Made by a program: the position numbers and the translations under genes
Assembly (NCBI GenBank): GCA_004369085.1
Contig: ML210163.1
Span: forward strand, 1 to 64,000
Origin: Coprinopsis marcescibilis
Lineage: Eukaryota > Basidiomycota > Agaricomycetes > Agaricales > Psathyrellaceae
Reading direction: 5' to 3'
DNA: 64,000 nucleotides
Shown here: one piece after another, positions 11,563-23,639 of the stretch
Numbering within the stretch: position 1 is the stretch's first letter
Layout: every line of letters starts with the position of its first letter
Notes under the pieces: model-generated
The model's input: only the letters and a program-made list of their open reading frames with translations
Database searches by the model: none
Told to the model about the DNA's origin: nothing

Positions 11563-12093
11563 GGGGATGAGGGAGGTATCTGTGGTATCTGAATATCTTG
11601 TCGAATGCTTTTATAGGTGTTAGCACCCTCGGGATATCGACTTCGAAATTTGTACCGACCGAAGGTGACAAATGAGTTTAATAAGAAGTGCTTGAAGCGG
11701 TCGGGCGACATGACTGTCATTGCACCTGGGACTGTGTTGTGGGACGAATACAACAAGGATACGCAACCATAGAATGAAGCTCAACGCGAACCAGCTTTCT
11801 AAATTGGGTAACTCGGTCCGGCTCACTGCGGTAACCGATTCCTTGGGCTTCGCCGCAAATGTTAAACTTGGGGAATGAGTTATCAGGGAGGTCAACAGTA
11901 ACGATGTATTGATGTACAGTAATGCGATGGATATCATAGTGTTACAAGTGAATATGCAGCAAGTGGTCAAGATGAAGGTAGAAGCAGTCGCGCAGGATGA
12001 AATACTCCGGAAGGGAACTAAACAATATAACCCACAAACTGAGTGCGGCGCCAGGCTACTAGTAATGTGTCGGGATCAAGCTGGATTTTCGCT
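11563..12093. other. 5' flank of transposase gene, no gene resolved
   Basis: Minus-strand frames at 11388-11756 and 11620-11970 contain hydrophobic stretches but no recognisable motif. They lie upstream of the transposase start, where the promoter and right end of the element are expected. The right terminus was not located. Confidence 0.3.
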
Positions 12094-14819
12094 CTACTTG
12101 CCACCAGGATCAGGGTGAAGAGGAGCGGCGGAGAGTGTAAATTCGATATCCTTTTGCTTAGTGGGGTCGCCAATCCAAGTCGGGGGACCTCGGTAGCCTG
12201 AGATTGGACATATATTGAGATACTATCAAGATGTATTAGAGGATCACTCACAGGTTAAACCTCCCTCAGAGTCAGCAGCCTTCTCTTCCGCCAAAGAATC
12301 GGCGAGGTCGCCACCCCGGGAGGTTCCTTCTTCGGCGAACCTATTTCGCACACTGGTATGGGAAAGGTGGATTGCCGACATATGGTTGGCATCGGCAAAC
12401 TTCACCTTCCCGTACTGACTAAGGGCATCGAGTGGATTTTGTTGTGGATACAGTATGAGGAAATTTCGGATGCCTGCAACAAGCCCAACATAATCTTCCT
12501 CACATCCTCTTCGTAAGTCTTGCATCGCGTGGGGCATGGCGTCGAGCTTAGAGGAGATGATGGAAATAGCATCAGGGCTGGAGATAACACCACTGGCGGT
12601 GACACGTTCGGGAGAGAATGATTTCACTAGGGAGGCATGATACATGATCCCAGAGATCTGGAATAACGTAATCAGCGATGTCCCAGCAATATGTTCAAAA
12701 GAGGCGGGACATACACAGGCCATGACTGGGTTAATAAGGGAAGCTGCCACTATATGGCCGTTCGGTGCTGCCGTGGTTGCTGCGATGAGTTGCTCAAGTA
12801 TATCAGGATCATAATTGTTAATGATGCGAAGGAAGCATCGAAAGACAGAAACTACCGCCGTGCCTCGGAAATTTCGGACAGTTGGTTTTTCCCCTTCAAC
12901 AAGGGTAAGGCAAGTTGCGAGTCCGATTGCGTAGAGAAGGCTTTCACGGCAACTCGACTAAAACAAGGCAGTTCAGTAAGGTTTCTGAGAAATAAGAATA
13001 AGAGCTAGCTCACGTTGCCGAATTTGGTAGTGAAATCATCGAAGGTGGCCATGTCGATAACATCAGTCGTGCGGCCATAGTACTGGTGTCCGTATGATCC
13101 GCAGACTCCAGTGTCGGTCAAGGCGTCCATCAAAGAAGCTATGTCGTCTTTCCTCGAAAATTCCTTCAAGTCTGGGAAGTGGTGGCCGGTTAAGATTGTT
13201 TCCGCCGCATCAGTGTATAGTTCCAGAATTAATGGGTCGAAGACGTTGTCAACGTACTGAAGGGGTCCTTTTGGTTAGAACCGCAACACATTTTAGATAA
13301 AAGGGTATGCTTACATAGCTTTGGTAAGGATTGTAAATTTTCGTATCGATCGTTTTGATTTCTTCCGCGATGAACCCAAAGTGAAAGAAAACTGAAAGAT
13401 CAAAGTTAGTTGATGTTTGCAGTGACTGAAACTTACTTACGCTTCAGCCAACGGTTGTGATTCCGGTGTAAATTGAGAATATCGTCATATGTAACGCGAG
13501 GGATAGTTGGGCGATTGAATGCTGACAAGAATGCGTTGACAACCTCAAAATCTAGGAAGATAAAATTTAGCAACATTTGGACAGTAGCGTCGTGGTGAAT
13601 CTTGCAAATGCGTGTCATGAAATTGTAAAGGGTTACATAGATGCTGCGGCGGTTCAAGACCAAGATGAGGGCGTCGGGGATGGACGGTGGTTTCCCAGTG
13701 ATGGGTGTAGGCTTGGGGTTGTCCTCAAGAGTCGGTCCACGGGGTGGTTCAGAGTCATCAACTTCTTCGACTTCTGGTTGCTCTGCGGGCGCTGGTGCTT
13801 TTCCGTGGCGCCGTCTGCCGGAGAACGCTTGGCTATAGGGAGAACCGGTGTGATGCAAACCGATATTCAGTTTGCGGAATTTGTGACTGTTGTGTCTCAA
13901 TGGTTGTCGGGAATACAGATCGGCCATCTGTATGACATATGTTCAGTTCAGTAACTCAAACCAGCAGGAAGGCAGTACTTACACTGGGATTCTCTTCGGC
14001 GGAGAGGCCCCCTTGGTCACCGCTGGCTGAATGCTTACCAAAGACACTTGAGGCTGACTGGGAGTGCGATGGTGCGCAATAGCTTAGGTATTCATGCTGA
14101 GTAGAGGAGGCGGGGTCATCCACATGCATTCCCGAAGCCTCTGGGGGTTGGGGGTAATGATTGGAGTCTTTACTGGGAAAGGCATTGGGGTCGCGATGAG
14201 TGACGGGCGGGTTGTAGGATCCTCCAGGGGCAACTTGAGCACCTTGCGTGTGGTCAAGAACATACGACACAGATGGGTTAATGTTGGAATCTTGCGGGTG
14301 CAAGGGGAGGTGCGACATCGGTCGATCAGATTCGAAATTAGCGGGGAACGGTTCGGCATAAGTCTGGGACTGTTGCGCTTGTGGGGTTTGATAAAAACTC
14401 GAAGGTTGGGGAGCAAATAATTGCGCAGGGACCACGTGTGGAACCAGCTGCTGAGCGTTGGATTGCTGATAAGGGTGACGAGTTGAAGAGTCCACCTGAG
14501 TTTCCTGAGCCTGAGTAGAGTAGTGGCTGGACGTGCCCAGGTTGTGGTAGGGTGGACCTGCACTGATGTTGTGAGAGGAAGTGGTCATGTCGACTCCAAG
14601 AGCGTGAGGTGGCGGATCCTGACTCAGAGCGGGTTGGAAACCGGAACTCATGCCAGCATTTACCACAGGCTGTCCATGAGTATTTGTGGTGCCAAACTCT
14701 AGCAAGACAGAATTCGATGAGCACGGGTCGGTCATTGGAAAGAGGTGCTTGAGAACGGTACCTTGGCCTCGAGGATCCTCATGAGAGCGATGAGCGCCGT
14801 ATGGATTGGGGTTATCCAT
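12094..14819 (-). CDS. hypothetical protein with long Gln/Ser/Pro-rich N-terminus
   Basis: Six exons join in phase: 14819-13983, 13927-13441, 13391-13315, 13256-13014, 12957-12252 and 12197-12094, giving 817 residues. Residues 1-300 are low complexity (Ser, Gln, His, Pro) with no fold expected. The middle and C-terminal parts look globular, rich in I/L/F and Cys (for example the segment with A-S-L-I-N-P-V-M-A-C-V-C-P-A). I recognise no domain. The N-terminus resembles activation-type regions of fungal regulators only in composition. It is divergent to the gene at 15202 with a 382-bp gap, so the two may share a promoter. The intact frame across five introns argues for a functional gene. Confidence 0.6.
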
Positions 14820-15201
14820 TTGTTTCTTTGAGAGAGGAGGTAGTGGGACTGAGGTGGGACCGCGGGCTTGAGGCTTACGTTTTCAAGAGATAGGTTTTTC
14901 TTTATATCGGGGCCCTATGAACCTTTTCCTATTGAAAGGCCGCGTTGGTCTGGCATGCACTTGGGCGCGGACATTAAAACAACAATACGCAAACGTGGAA
15001 AGTTAAAAAGTGCCTCAAGGACAGAACAACCACCATTGTCATTGTCGCCGAAGGTGAAGACTGAACACCAGGAACGAAGGCTGAACATCGGCAGTCGTTC
15101 GCTGGTTATGTAATAGCTCTCCCACACTGCCTTGTGGTGTTATCGTGCAGCAAATATAAATTCGTCATTGGTCAACCCCGGGCTTCAACGAGAGAAGCAA
15201 A
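14820..15201. promoter_or_regulatory. shared divergent promoter region
   Basis: The 382 bp between the minus-strand gene ending its 5' side at 14819 and the plus-strand gene starting at 15202. I see no strong TATA box or named operator. The position alone makes it the likely control region of both. Confidence 0.4.
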
Positions 15202-16261
15202 ATGACCTCCGCCCCTTGCAGTCCTGAACTCTCTGCGCATGCACAGACTCCAGAACCGGCCTTTGTTTCAATTACAGGTCCTCTACCACACCATATCCGG
15301 AGTCTTTCTGATCCCATTGGACGAGGGGTGAACAGGGGGACTCCAAAACAAGACATTTTGTCTGACTATGGCCTTGATCTGCAAAAGGAATCAAGCAATA
15401 ATCAATCTAATTCAAACACCAGCCTTCCCGATCCAGTGCCCTCCTCTTCACGCTCATCGTCCTCAGGGCATGTCCTTTCCCTTTCTCGCCATAAGCGACT
15501 CGCACAACCCATGCGGCAATTCTATAGCCAACTTCCTGGAGCCCCAGCCCTTGGGCGACAGGAAACCTCGAGGCCAAGGTCGTGCTCTGCTCTTTCTGCA
15601 GCACGTTTCAACTCACCCTCACCTCCACCGCCTGCATCAGCTGGCGTCCAAGCGATTCCCCTCAATGTAGGGGAATCCCTCACAATAGACAGAACTCTGT
15701 CAAGTAGCTCCACATCCCCCGTGGATTCCTCGCATGATGTGAGTCCCCTCTGTCTGCTTTGCCATGAATTGGCCTAACATGAATTGTCAGACACAATTAC
15801 AATTGTTTTCCCCACCAGTCGCTGACTCGGAGAGCGGCAGCAATGCGCTATGGCTCCGGAACTCCTTCACTTCCCTAGCCAATGACAGAGGGGTTGTTGT
15901 GATAGAGGAACACGAAACTTGCTACGAACTCGGGCGGGGCGTCTTGCATGTCGTGGAGATGTTGCATCGACTATCGCAAATTCGGGAACGGAGGGATCAT
16001 CTCGACTCAGCACTTGACCAGACTCTCAATCAAGCGATTGAGGAATCCGTTGATTTGGATAGCAGCTACATTGAGGAAGCCGCTATGTCTGCCGCCATTC
16101 ACCATGCTCAGAGAGTTGTGTCCTCAACCTCGGGTTCTGGGGTCCAGGAAAATCCTCGATTACGAGCACAGACGCAACGCCTCGGGCAGGCCTTTGCAAT
16201 TAACCCCACTATCATTCTCAATGCGGCACCCACAACTTACACCACGCCAATATCTGTTTGA
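15202..16261 (+). CDS. hypothetical Ser/Pro-rich protein
   Basis: Two exons, 15202-15738 and 15791-16261, join in phase 0 across a 52-nt intron (GTGAGT...GTCAG), giving about 335 residues. The first half is Ser/Pro/Arg-rich and probably disordered. The second half has a likely helical segment near residues 225-300 with heptad-like L/I spacing (V-E-M-L-H-R-L-S-Q-I-R-E-R-R-D-H-L), possibly a coiled coil. I recognise no family. It lies between two other unknown genes and could be lineage-specific. Confidence 0.6.
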
Positions 16262-16593
16262 CCATCTGCTTCCCAATCGGTATCATTTGCTCTTCCCTAT
16301 CATGTCGTTCTCCTCTCAGACTCGACTTTAATATCTCCCTTGGTTGGCTGCCCTGGGTAGCTTTCCCTCATATGTGGACTTCGACTCCCCAAGCATTCAA
16401 CAACCTCCGTGATCCCACCAGTTTACATTCATATTAGGTTGTAACATGAATGGTTGGGCTGGCATTTGCGATCAGGTTATGTTTACAGCACTACGATTAT
16501 TGTATTCCTGCACCGATTTTGTAATGTAATGTATGATGTATGATGATAAAGCTGATAAGGCAATTTGGAGCGACGGACAAGCTACTGTACCGT
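16262..16593. other. convergent intergenic gap
   Basis: The 3' ends of the genes at 15202-16261 (+) and 16594-17980 (-) face each other here. I expect terminators for both but see no further feature. Confidence 0.4.
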
Positions 16594-17980
16594 TTAGTAC
16601 ACACAAGGATGTGCGTCTTGATGATCACAAAAGAACACATGTTCGCATGCTGGGCAAACGACAAGGAACTCAATCAGTTGTGCTCGAGTCAATCCAGGTG
16701 AGTTGTTGCTCAGCAGGGAGTTGATGATCATCATATCGGCCGCGTGATCATTTTCCAAGGTGACGGCGAGTAGAGGTGTGTCGCAGTTGTGACCGTTAAG
16801 GCGGTCAATGTGAAGATACCGCGCGCATGTCACGCAACGTAAGAATATCTTGGCGAACTGACGGATTGTGATTCCCGTTGCCCTGTGGGACATGAGGTCG
16901 AAGAGGGATCCCAGTGCTGAGGGGGGAGGGGTTGCTGCATTAAAGCGCCGAATCCGCGCCGCTCGGAAGAATTGGACATCCAACTTTTCGGCTATGTTAT
17001 ATCCCAAGTTTGCATGAGCATTATATAAAAGGGTTGTTTCTGAAAACTCACCATGCACCCGGACAGGTATTTCTTCTTCCTCAGCAAGCATAAAGAAGGG
17101 AAGGAAGTCAGAGAAGTGTTCTGGGACTGGGTCGTTGAATTCCCCCATGTCAGCAACTTGAACCACCTCAAGTTCAAGGTTTCTCCCTTGAATTGCCGCG
17201 TCCAAGTCATCCTGTGGTTCTGGCACTTGAAGCTGAAGGGTATGAACAGGGTTTTCGATCAGCTGAACAGAAGGGGACCGCGGGTGATTGATAATGGGGG
17301 TCGGATAGTTGCTACCGACATAGGTGACACTTGGGGGATTGCTTCGCTGGGCTACAATTTGGGGAAAGTCTGGAGAAGCTCCTACTCCAGTCTGTCCACC
17401 TGATTAATAATGGGCTGAGGGTTAGCTCTGTACATTAAGCACGGCAGTCACGGTACCGCTATGTACCAGTTGGGGGTACCATTGGACTCGGAGTAAGGGG
17501 TTCTGTATAACAAGGGAAGTTTCTTAATGTCCGCGCGTTGTCGACAAAACAGGATATCTACTTACGACCATGCTGACGCGATGTGAGGGCTTTCCGAGCA
17601 CAGGCGTTGAAGGATGAAGTGATATCAGACGAAGACGGTGTTGCCCTCTTCAAGTTGGCGGGTACTGAGTATTGTGTTTCATTATGTTGGCGACTGGCAC
17701 GAGTTGGAGAAGGGACATAATTGAAGGGACTTTGCAGCACCAATTTATTAGCAGTTCCGTATGGGATCTTCGAACTGCCGCGGCGCGAGCGGCCGCCGTA
17801 TTGCACAGTCCGCTGTTCAAATAGAACTGGTGTGTGTATCGCTGGGGCGGTGTGCAACATAAATTCATGGGGCAGGGGAGCCAACGAAGAATCACGAAAC
17901 GGGTTCTCTGAAGAACTTTCTAGCATTTGCCAGGTGGGAGTATGAGGAGGGGCAGTATGTTGGGCTCTAATGGCGGGCAT
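16594..17980 (-). CDS. hypothetical protein with two C-x2-C-x11-H-x-C motifs
   Basis: Three exons, 17980-17566, 17502-17467 and 17399-16594, join in phase to give 418 residues. Residues 1-200 are Ser/Pro/Thr-rich. The C-terminal 210 residues look globular and hold two copies of a possible zinc-binding motif, C-x2-C-x11-H-x-C, about 60 residues apart (near residues 350 and 403; the second is close to the C-terminus). In both copies the middle is hydrophobic and His/Asp-rich. I do not recognise the family. The repeat spacing suggests either two metal sites or one shared site. The 36-nt middle exon has clean splice sites. Confidence 0.6.
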
Positions 17981-18397
17981 GTTGAGGAATAAGCCAAGAT
18001 TGAAAGCGAGTGGGTGGGAGAGAATGAATCAAGTTTTCCGGTAGACATTGAGGTAAAACTCACTCATATTTATAGCTTCTGAGTATCTATGCCATAGGCA
18101 GTCAGCGAGTGCCTTCGAATTTTTTCTAAGTTCCCATCCTGTGCATTTGTTGCCAGAAAGTTGGACGTCGGACGCCCGATTTTGCTCCCGATCCACGTCG
18201 ATTCGAGATCGCGATTTTGATCACGCGGAATGGGAACTTCCGGCTCACCAAACTTTGGACTTGCTTCGACTTTGGAAAATGGGTTAAGTCTTGTCTTCAA
18301 TTACTCGAAGTATGGTGCGGGATTCTCTTCTAACGCTTTATACACCCGTTTTTTCGACTCTTTCAACTCCTCAGCTTCCAAAATCAAGTTTTCGACA
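17981..18397. promoter_or_regulatory. divergent promoter region
   Basis: The 417 bp between two genes reading away from each other (16594-17980 on minus and 18398-19442 on plus). A minus-strand frame at 18070-18300 has no support as a gene. No specific sites recognised. Confidence 0.35.
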
Positions 18398-19442
18398 ATG
18401 TCTCAACATTCGGCCCCAGTATGGTTCCAGATCGTTGACTCCCAGCCATCAACACCTAGCAGCGATGCCTCCCCCACGAATGGGTTGTCAACAGACATTC
18501 CGGGTACGCGCTGAAATTTCACCAGTTTGTTAGTTCTACACCTGACTTCGCAGCGGCTCCAGTCCTAGATGAGAGTCAGGGCAGCCTCCCGTATCACCTT
18601 CGCATCCCCAACTACCTCATACCCACTATTGAGCGCAAGTTCCCCTCTCCCAAACTCTTGAAGGTATGTCAAGCCTCAACCTTGTGTTGCGCACGTACAG
18701 GAGTGCCAGTGACGATGTTTTTCCAGGGATGGGTGGCAACATGGTGCAAGCATCACGTTGATCCGGAGGGTCTGAGTCCCGGAGAACCAGAGTCATATTT
18801 GAAACTCTTTGAAGAACGACTTCTTCAAGCGCCTTTATCCGAGACAACGATGACCGGAACAGGCTTGCCAAATACAATCACTTTCCCCACCATGTACACC
18901 ACTCTCAAAGGTCCCATCCTACTTGAGCTGGTGTCCATCACGGACGTTGGCATAAGCCCTTTTCTTCTGGAGGAATTCCGACTGCGACGAGAGAACGAAA
19001 TGCTAAGCCACCTCAAGGGAGCTGCAGATTCGCCAACCTTAGACACATCCTACACCTCTTTAGCCGCTATAAGATCCAAGCTCACACCTTACCCACGTTG
19101 TGTTCTCAAATTTCTCTTCACCGATGGATTCAAGAAAGTCGAGGCATTCGAACAAGAATTCCTTCCTCACTTTGCCCTGGGTCTAACACCTCTCGGCTGC
19201 AAGGTAAGTGCTACAGTTTACAAAGTTGTATTCTCTTCAATTCTGACTACAGTTTTGACTCATTTTAGGTTCTTTTATGCGATGTGGCAATCTTTGGGGG
19301 GAAGATGTTTATTGAACGGGCAAATGTCAAGTTTATTGGGGGGAATGGCGATACCGATGCCACTCAAGACTCCAAGCTACAACAAATTCACTATGATCGG
19401 ATGGAAGAAGACTCAAAAATAATCTCAACGGTACGGCGATAG
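18398..19442 (+). CDS. RMI1: RMI1-like OB-fold protein (RecQ-mediated genome instability)
   Basis: Four exons (18398-18503, 18554-18663, 18727-19203, 19269-19442) give 288 residues, close to fungal Rmi1 lengths of about 235-240. In order it shows a W-x3-W helix pair near residue 75, and L-x-G-P-I-L-L-E-L-V-S-I-T-D-V-G near residue 130. Next comes the strand pair V-L-K-F-L-F-T-D-G-F-K-K-V-E-A-F-E, and then L-G-L-T-P-L-G-C-K-V-L-L ending in A-N-V-K-F-I-G-G. This is the DUF1767/OB-fold layout of RMI1. In known systems Rmi1 binds Top3 and a RecQ helicase to dissolve double Holliday junctions in the nucleus. The N-terminal 35 residues are Ser/Pro-rich. I infer the identity from the OB pattern, not from a search; another OB-fold protein remains possible. 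Confidence 0.65.
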
Positions 19443-20379
19443 CTTCCCTCCAGTCGTTGAGTCCCGCGGTCTCACTTTGTTGCACAGAACTATTATGCGA
19501 ATGTGGACACTCTCTACTCGTCTTATTAACCTCCTGGTCTTAATGCGGACCAAAGCCCTGTACCGCTGTTTATGCCGGTCTAGTCAACATCATTTTCAGT
19601 AGAATATCATCATTGGGTTCCTTCTGGGCCCTCCCCTTTAATTCGCCGTTCGCTCATTTGTGCCTCTTACAATACATCATTTTTGCTCTTGATTTAAGAG
19701 ATGTAGCAGTGACAACTTGTTCAAATCATGTCGTGCATGTCTCTGGATTCTCTGTGGTGTGGTACCGTTCCACGTGGCTACCGTGACATTGTGATTCAGT
19801 AGTAGGCGAGTAGCCTATGTACAAATGAATTAAATAACTTTGAAACACATTCAATTGGTATCCGGTCCAAATGCACCAACAGACCGTGTAGGATGCCTTT
19901 GCGCCAGCAAAAAACAGGGGTTCGACCTAATTCTGCCTCACTCAAGGGACCAGACTCGTATGCGTGTCCGGGGAAAGTCATCCGAGTCGACGACCAACAC
20001 AGATCTATGGTATTCGGACAAATCTCATAAAGATCTGTGCGATTACTACGTACATACATCCTTGAACGGATCGTGATTTTTTTAAGCGGCGATGGATCGA
20101 AAGCAAAAATAGAAGATCATGCGATTTCACTGCTTGACCTCGCTCTGCCATCTCATCGGGACCTCACCGCCTGCCCCGCAGATTCCCTCACTCACGCCGT
20201 CTTATTCGTCTCTCATGACCTCTCCTCAATTGCAACCACTCTTAGGCCAACCCATCCAAAATTGTGTTTGAGTCATCTTTTGACCCTGGCCACGCATATA
20301 ATCCTGGAGCGCAACATGTCCTCACCATCACCTCACACCCTCTTCCAGCTCTACATTCACGCTTAAAAACGTCAAGAAC
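19443..20379. other. intergenic, no gene seen
   Basis: Contains the terminator side of the RMI1-like gene and the promoter of the DUF6698 gene. Short frames on both strands (for example 19796-20059 minus) lack family features. Confidence 0.4.
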
Positions 20380-21953
20380 ATGTCGCTCGCCTTGTCCGCT
20401 CGGAGAAACATCGCTCGCAAAGAGAATGAATCCCGCAGGAACGGTGCTAATGAAGATCGCGAACCGCACCCCTCGCTGGCAGTGTCGCAAGCTCCTGACA
20501 CCGACAATGACAGTCCATTCACACGTAGATTTGGAGTCCCGCAGCCTGAACAAGACGAACCTACTGTTAATGCTGGAATGAAGCAACCCACATCAGCTCT
20601 TCAACTTGGTCCTCGAAAACGCCTGTGAGTTGTTCTGTCATTTGAGAGCGGGAGTACGCATATACCCATACCTACAATACCCACAGCAGCCTACCCGATC
20701 CCCTTGTTCATCATGGACAACATTTCGGCCGTACAATTTATGCTTTCGCTAATGTTAATGCCCTGCTTCTTGCAGGGTTATCTGCCTCCGTCGACGAACC
20801 CCCCGAAACTCAGCAGTGTGTTCTGTCTTCTCTCACTTTCGCATCCTACTCAAACATGTGCAGACTCCTGCGGGAATTGCGTGTCTACTCAAGCTTAATG
20901 TCCCTTGTTCCCACTCTTGAAGACGGACTCTTGGAATCTAGTGAGGAGGAGGTCATGTTTCTAGCGTCCTTGGTATGTCCCTTTCGCTAAATATATCTTG
21001 AGGTAACTTTCAAAGGGCTCTACTAGATTCAGAAAGGAGCCAACAGTGCTCGTTCCGACGATACCAAAACCCTCAAGAGTGTGATCATTGACTGGATAAC
21101 TCCCTTGGACGGCGAGCCGCTCCGACCTACCCTACACCGTCACATCAAGGTTGACAGAGGGTTCAATCATGAACGAACCGGATATTTTCTCTGCCCAGCA
21201 GGTACTGATTGGTCAGATCCAATGTGCGTCTCCACATACTCCCTCTAAGTTTTCACTGACTGTTATGCAGCGTGAAGTCGCAACTTAAGGATAAGGAGCT
21301 TGTCATGACTGGTGCACATTGGCCTCTTTTCTTATATCAAAATGAGAAATATGACCCTGAAGAGCCGTGGCGTGGTCTCTGCAAGGGCTTTCTATTAGTC
21401 AAAGTATTCTCTTGCATTGCTTAATTGATCACATTGCTGATCGGTCATTCTAGGCTTTTAAGCACATCTTCACCTCGCCAAGCTCTGTGAATAACGAGCC
21501 CAGGGCAACTCGGTCGGGGAATGCCCGACTACATGGCATGTCTGCCGTTACCCCTGCATCCATTGCCTATGTCGCCACCCAAGTTAATTGTTTTGCACAC
21601 CCTCATCTATCTACATTAACCCGTCTTCCCAGGTTCGATTCGCCCTGTCCTCCGCCTCCGTCTTTTCCCGCACGGACAGAGAAACTGACTCCGAGACATT
21701 TTATACGTCGCTTTTGGAACTCTTAGAAGACCCAGAAGAAAAGAAAGAAATAAAAGAGCTGTTAGATTGGTGGAATAGGTTGGGTTTTCTTTCGCTCGGT
21801 CGAACTTGTTACTCACCACAGTTTAGGCAAATATTTCCATCCTTTTCGACAGTGAAACGCATCGCTCCGGCCAACTCCGCTCTTGCCAAGATCAAGGAAA
21901 AGCGCGCTGCCTTGAAGGCGCTGAACACCAACAGCAACATACCACGTCGGTAG
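20380..21953 (+). CDS. DUF6698 domain protein
   Basis: Seven exons join in phase: 20380-20624, 20687-20972, 21027-21223, 21271-21403, 21454-21582, 21633-21778 and 21827-21953, giving 420 residues. The first 90 residues are basic and polar. The rest shows the pattern I associate with the basidiomycete DUF6698 family. This includes the R-G-F-N-H-E-R-T-G block with L-C-P-A-G and F-K-H-I-F-T-S-P-S-S. It also includes A-R-L-H-G-M and V-T-P-A-S-I-A-Y-V-A-T-Q before F-A-L-S-S. The last blocks are F-S-R-T-D, E-L-L-E-D-P-E-E, L-L-D-W-W-N-R-Q-I-F-P and N-S-A-L-A. The function of the family is unknown. Members occur in large variable numbers in mushroom genomes, often near repeats. The frame is intact. 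Confidence 0.75.
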
Positions 21954-23639
21954 TTGACTCATCCACTCGATAGACTGTTTAGACAATTCTTTACCATCTC
22001 CATGCCTCCATTTATTAATTATCCTAATATGAAGATGATATTAATTTTTAAAAACTGCGTTGCACCTGTAAGCAACCTGTAAGTAAGCCGTTTGTTTGAT
22101 TACATTTTCCTCCGTTGTTCCAAAATGACCGCAAATATCACTCTTATGAAAAGGCAGAATATATCGCACCCTGTGTGATATCGACCGTGACATATGACTC
22201 TTGTGAGTACATTGCACCTCGTTTGATATCGACAGTGACAGAGGACTTCGCTTGATGGCAAGCACTCCAACGGTGATGTAGCCTATCTGACCAGGAATCC
22301 TTCTTGCAGCGCCCGGTGGGGACAGGGTTACACAACTCATCGGCATCGTCGGTGCGCTAGTTATTTCAAAATACAAACATACTTTGAGAGCAAAGATCGT
22401 GGACCTCAATGATTCCGACTCTTGTAAAAAGACCCAGCCTCATCCTCCCTTACAATTCTCGATGTATGCGGCGATATTTAAGCATCGGGACGGTATCGAT
22501 CAATTGAAGCAGCACTGCTTTTACTGCCCAGAATCCCCTTGATGATGAATATGGCCATCAGCATCATTCGGATACATGTTGTGAATGTTCCCATGATCGA
22601 AAGATTGATACAAATGGCAAAAAAGCCCAGACTTCGAGCGGCGACAAGGCCTTCCCTGATTTGGAATGCCGCGGGTCCTTCCTTATATCTACCATCTATA
22701 CTGTGCTATGCCTGAACCTACCAACCGGCCTGCAAGTCTTGCCTAGGTTGATTTTATTGTACTTTGTTATCTAGGACTACAAACATTTTTGAGGACTTCT
22801 CGTATGCTTGTTTTTTTTGTGATGCAGGTGTTCACTATCCGCCCTTGATACAGAGGGCATCACTTCGCCAGATAGTATTGCCGAAAATCACATAGATACT
22901 ACTTAAAAAGTCCCTTCCTAAGCCTTGGCCTCAGATTTCCATCCAGTGCATTACTTCGCGCTCCAAAACTGATTGTGTTTGATTCGTCGCCAAACGAGCC
23001 CAAACCATGCGCCGAGTTTCAGTCGTTTAATGATTGGCGAATCAGCAAAACCCCCCAGCTTCCAGCCCGTAGAATGAATACCATACATCATCTGATCAAC
23101 TATCAAAATTGAATTGTGCTATGGAGTGAATAAAACCTTAGAGGCAACAGAGCGCCTGTTCCAGTTCGTTTTTGGTGACATTAAATCACTATCACTGGCC
23201 CTGAGCAACCACATCTTCCTGCGGGCTGATCCCGTCCTTTGTCGCCACTGGCTTTTTTGCCGGCTATATGTGCCGTCAGCGGCGGAAGCTCCTTCTATAA
23301 TTGCAATTAATCAAGCATCGGAGCACGAGAACAAGAACCCCAATCGCAACAGCGAGCTTCCGCAATTAGCGCCGCATTCAAGGCGCCAAAGTACCCGCGA
23401 CATATTCTTACTCTTCTCGCGACAAATGCCGTTAGTTAGCCCAAGCATTGCTACCAGACCTTTATGAAATAGTAAATGCGCAATCAATCTCTCTTCTCTC
23501 TACTCGTTTTTGGGCATTCTTGACAAATTTGTCTGGTCAAAGACTCGCCAATGCCACGCGATAAGATAGTTACTAGGAACTAGTGGCACTCCGTTCCTTC
23601 CCTTCCACTCCGCCGTCACCCTGTCTGCCTTTCCATGAT
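21954..23639. other. intergenic with degenerate tandem duplication
   Basis: No gene supported. Around 22155-22245 there are two adjacent diverged copies of a roughly 48-bp unit sharing TGATATCGACMGTGACA. The last few hundred bases probably carry the promoter of the membrane-protein gene at 23640. Confidence 0.4.
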
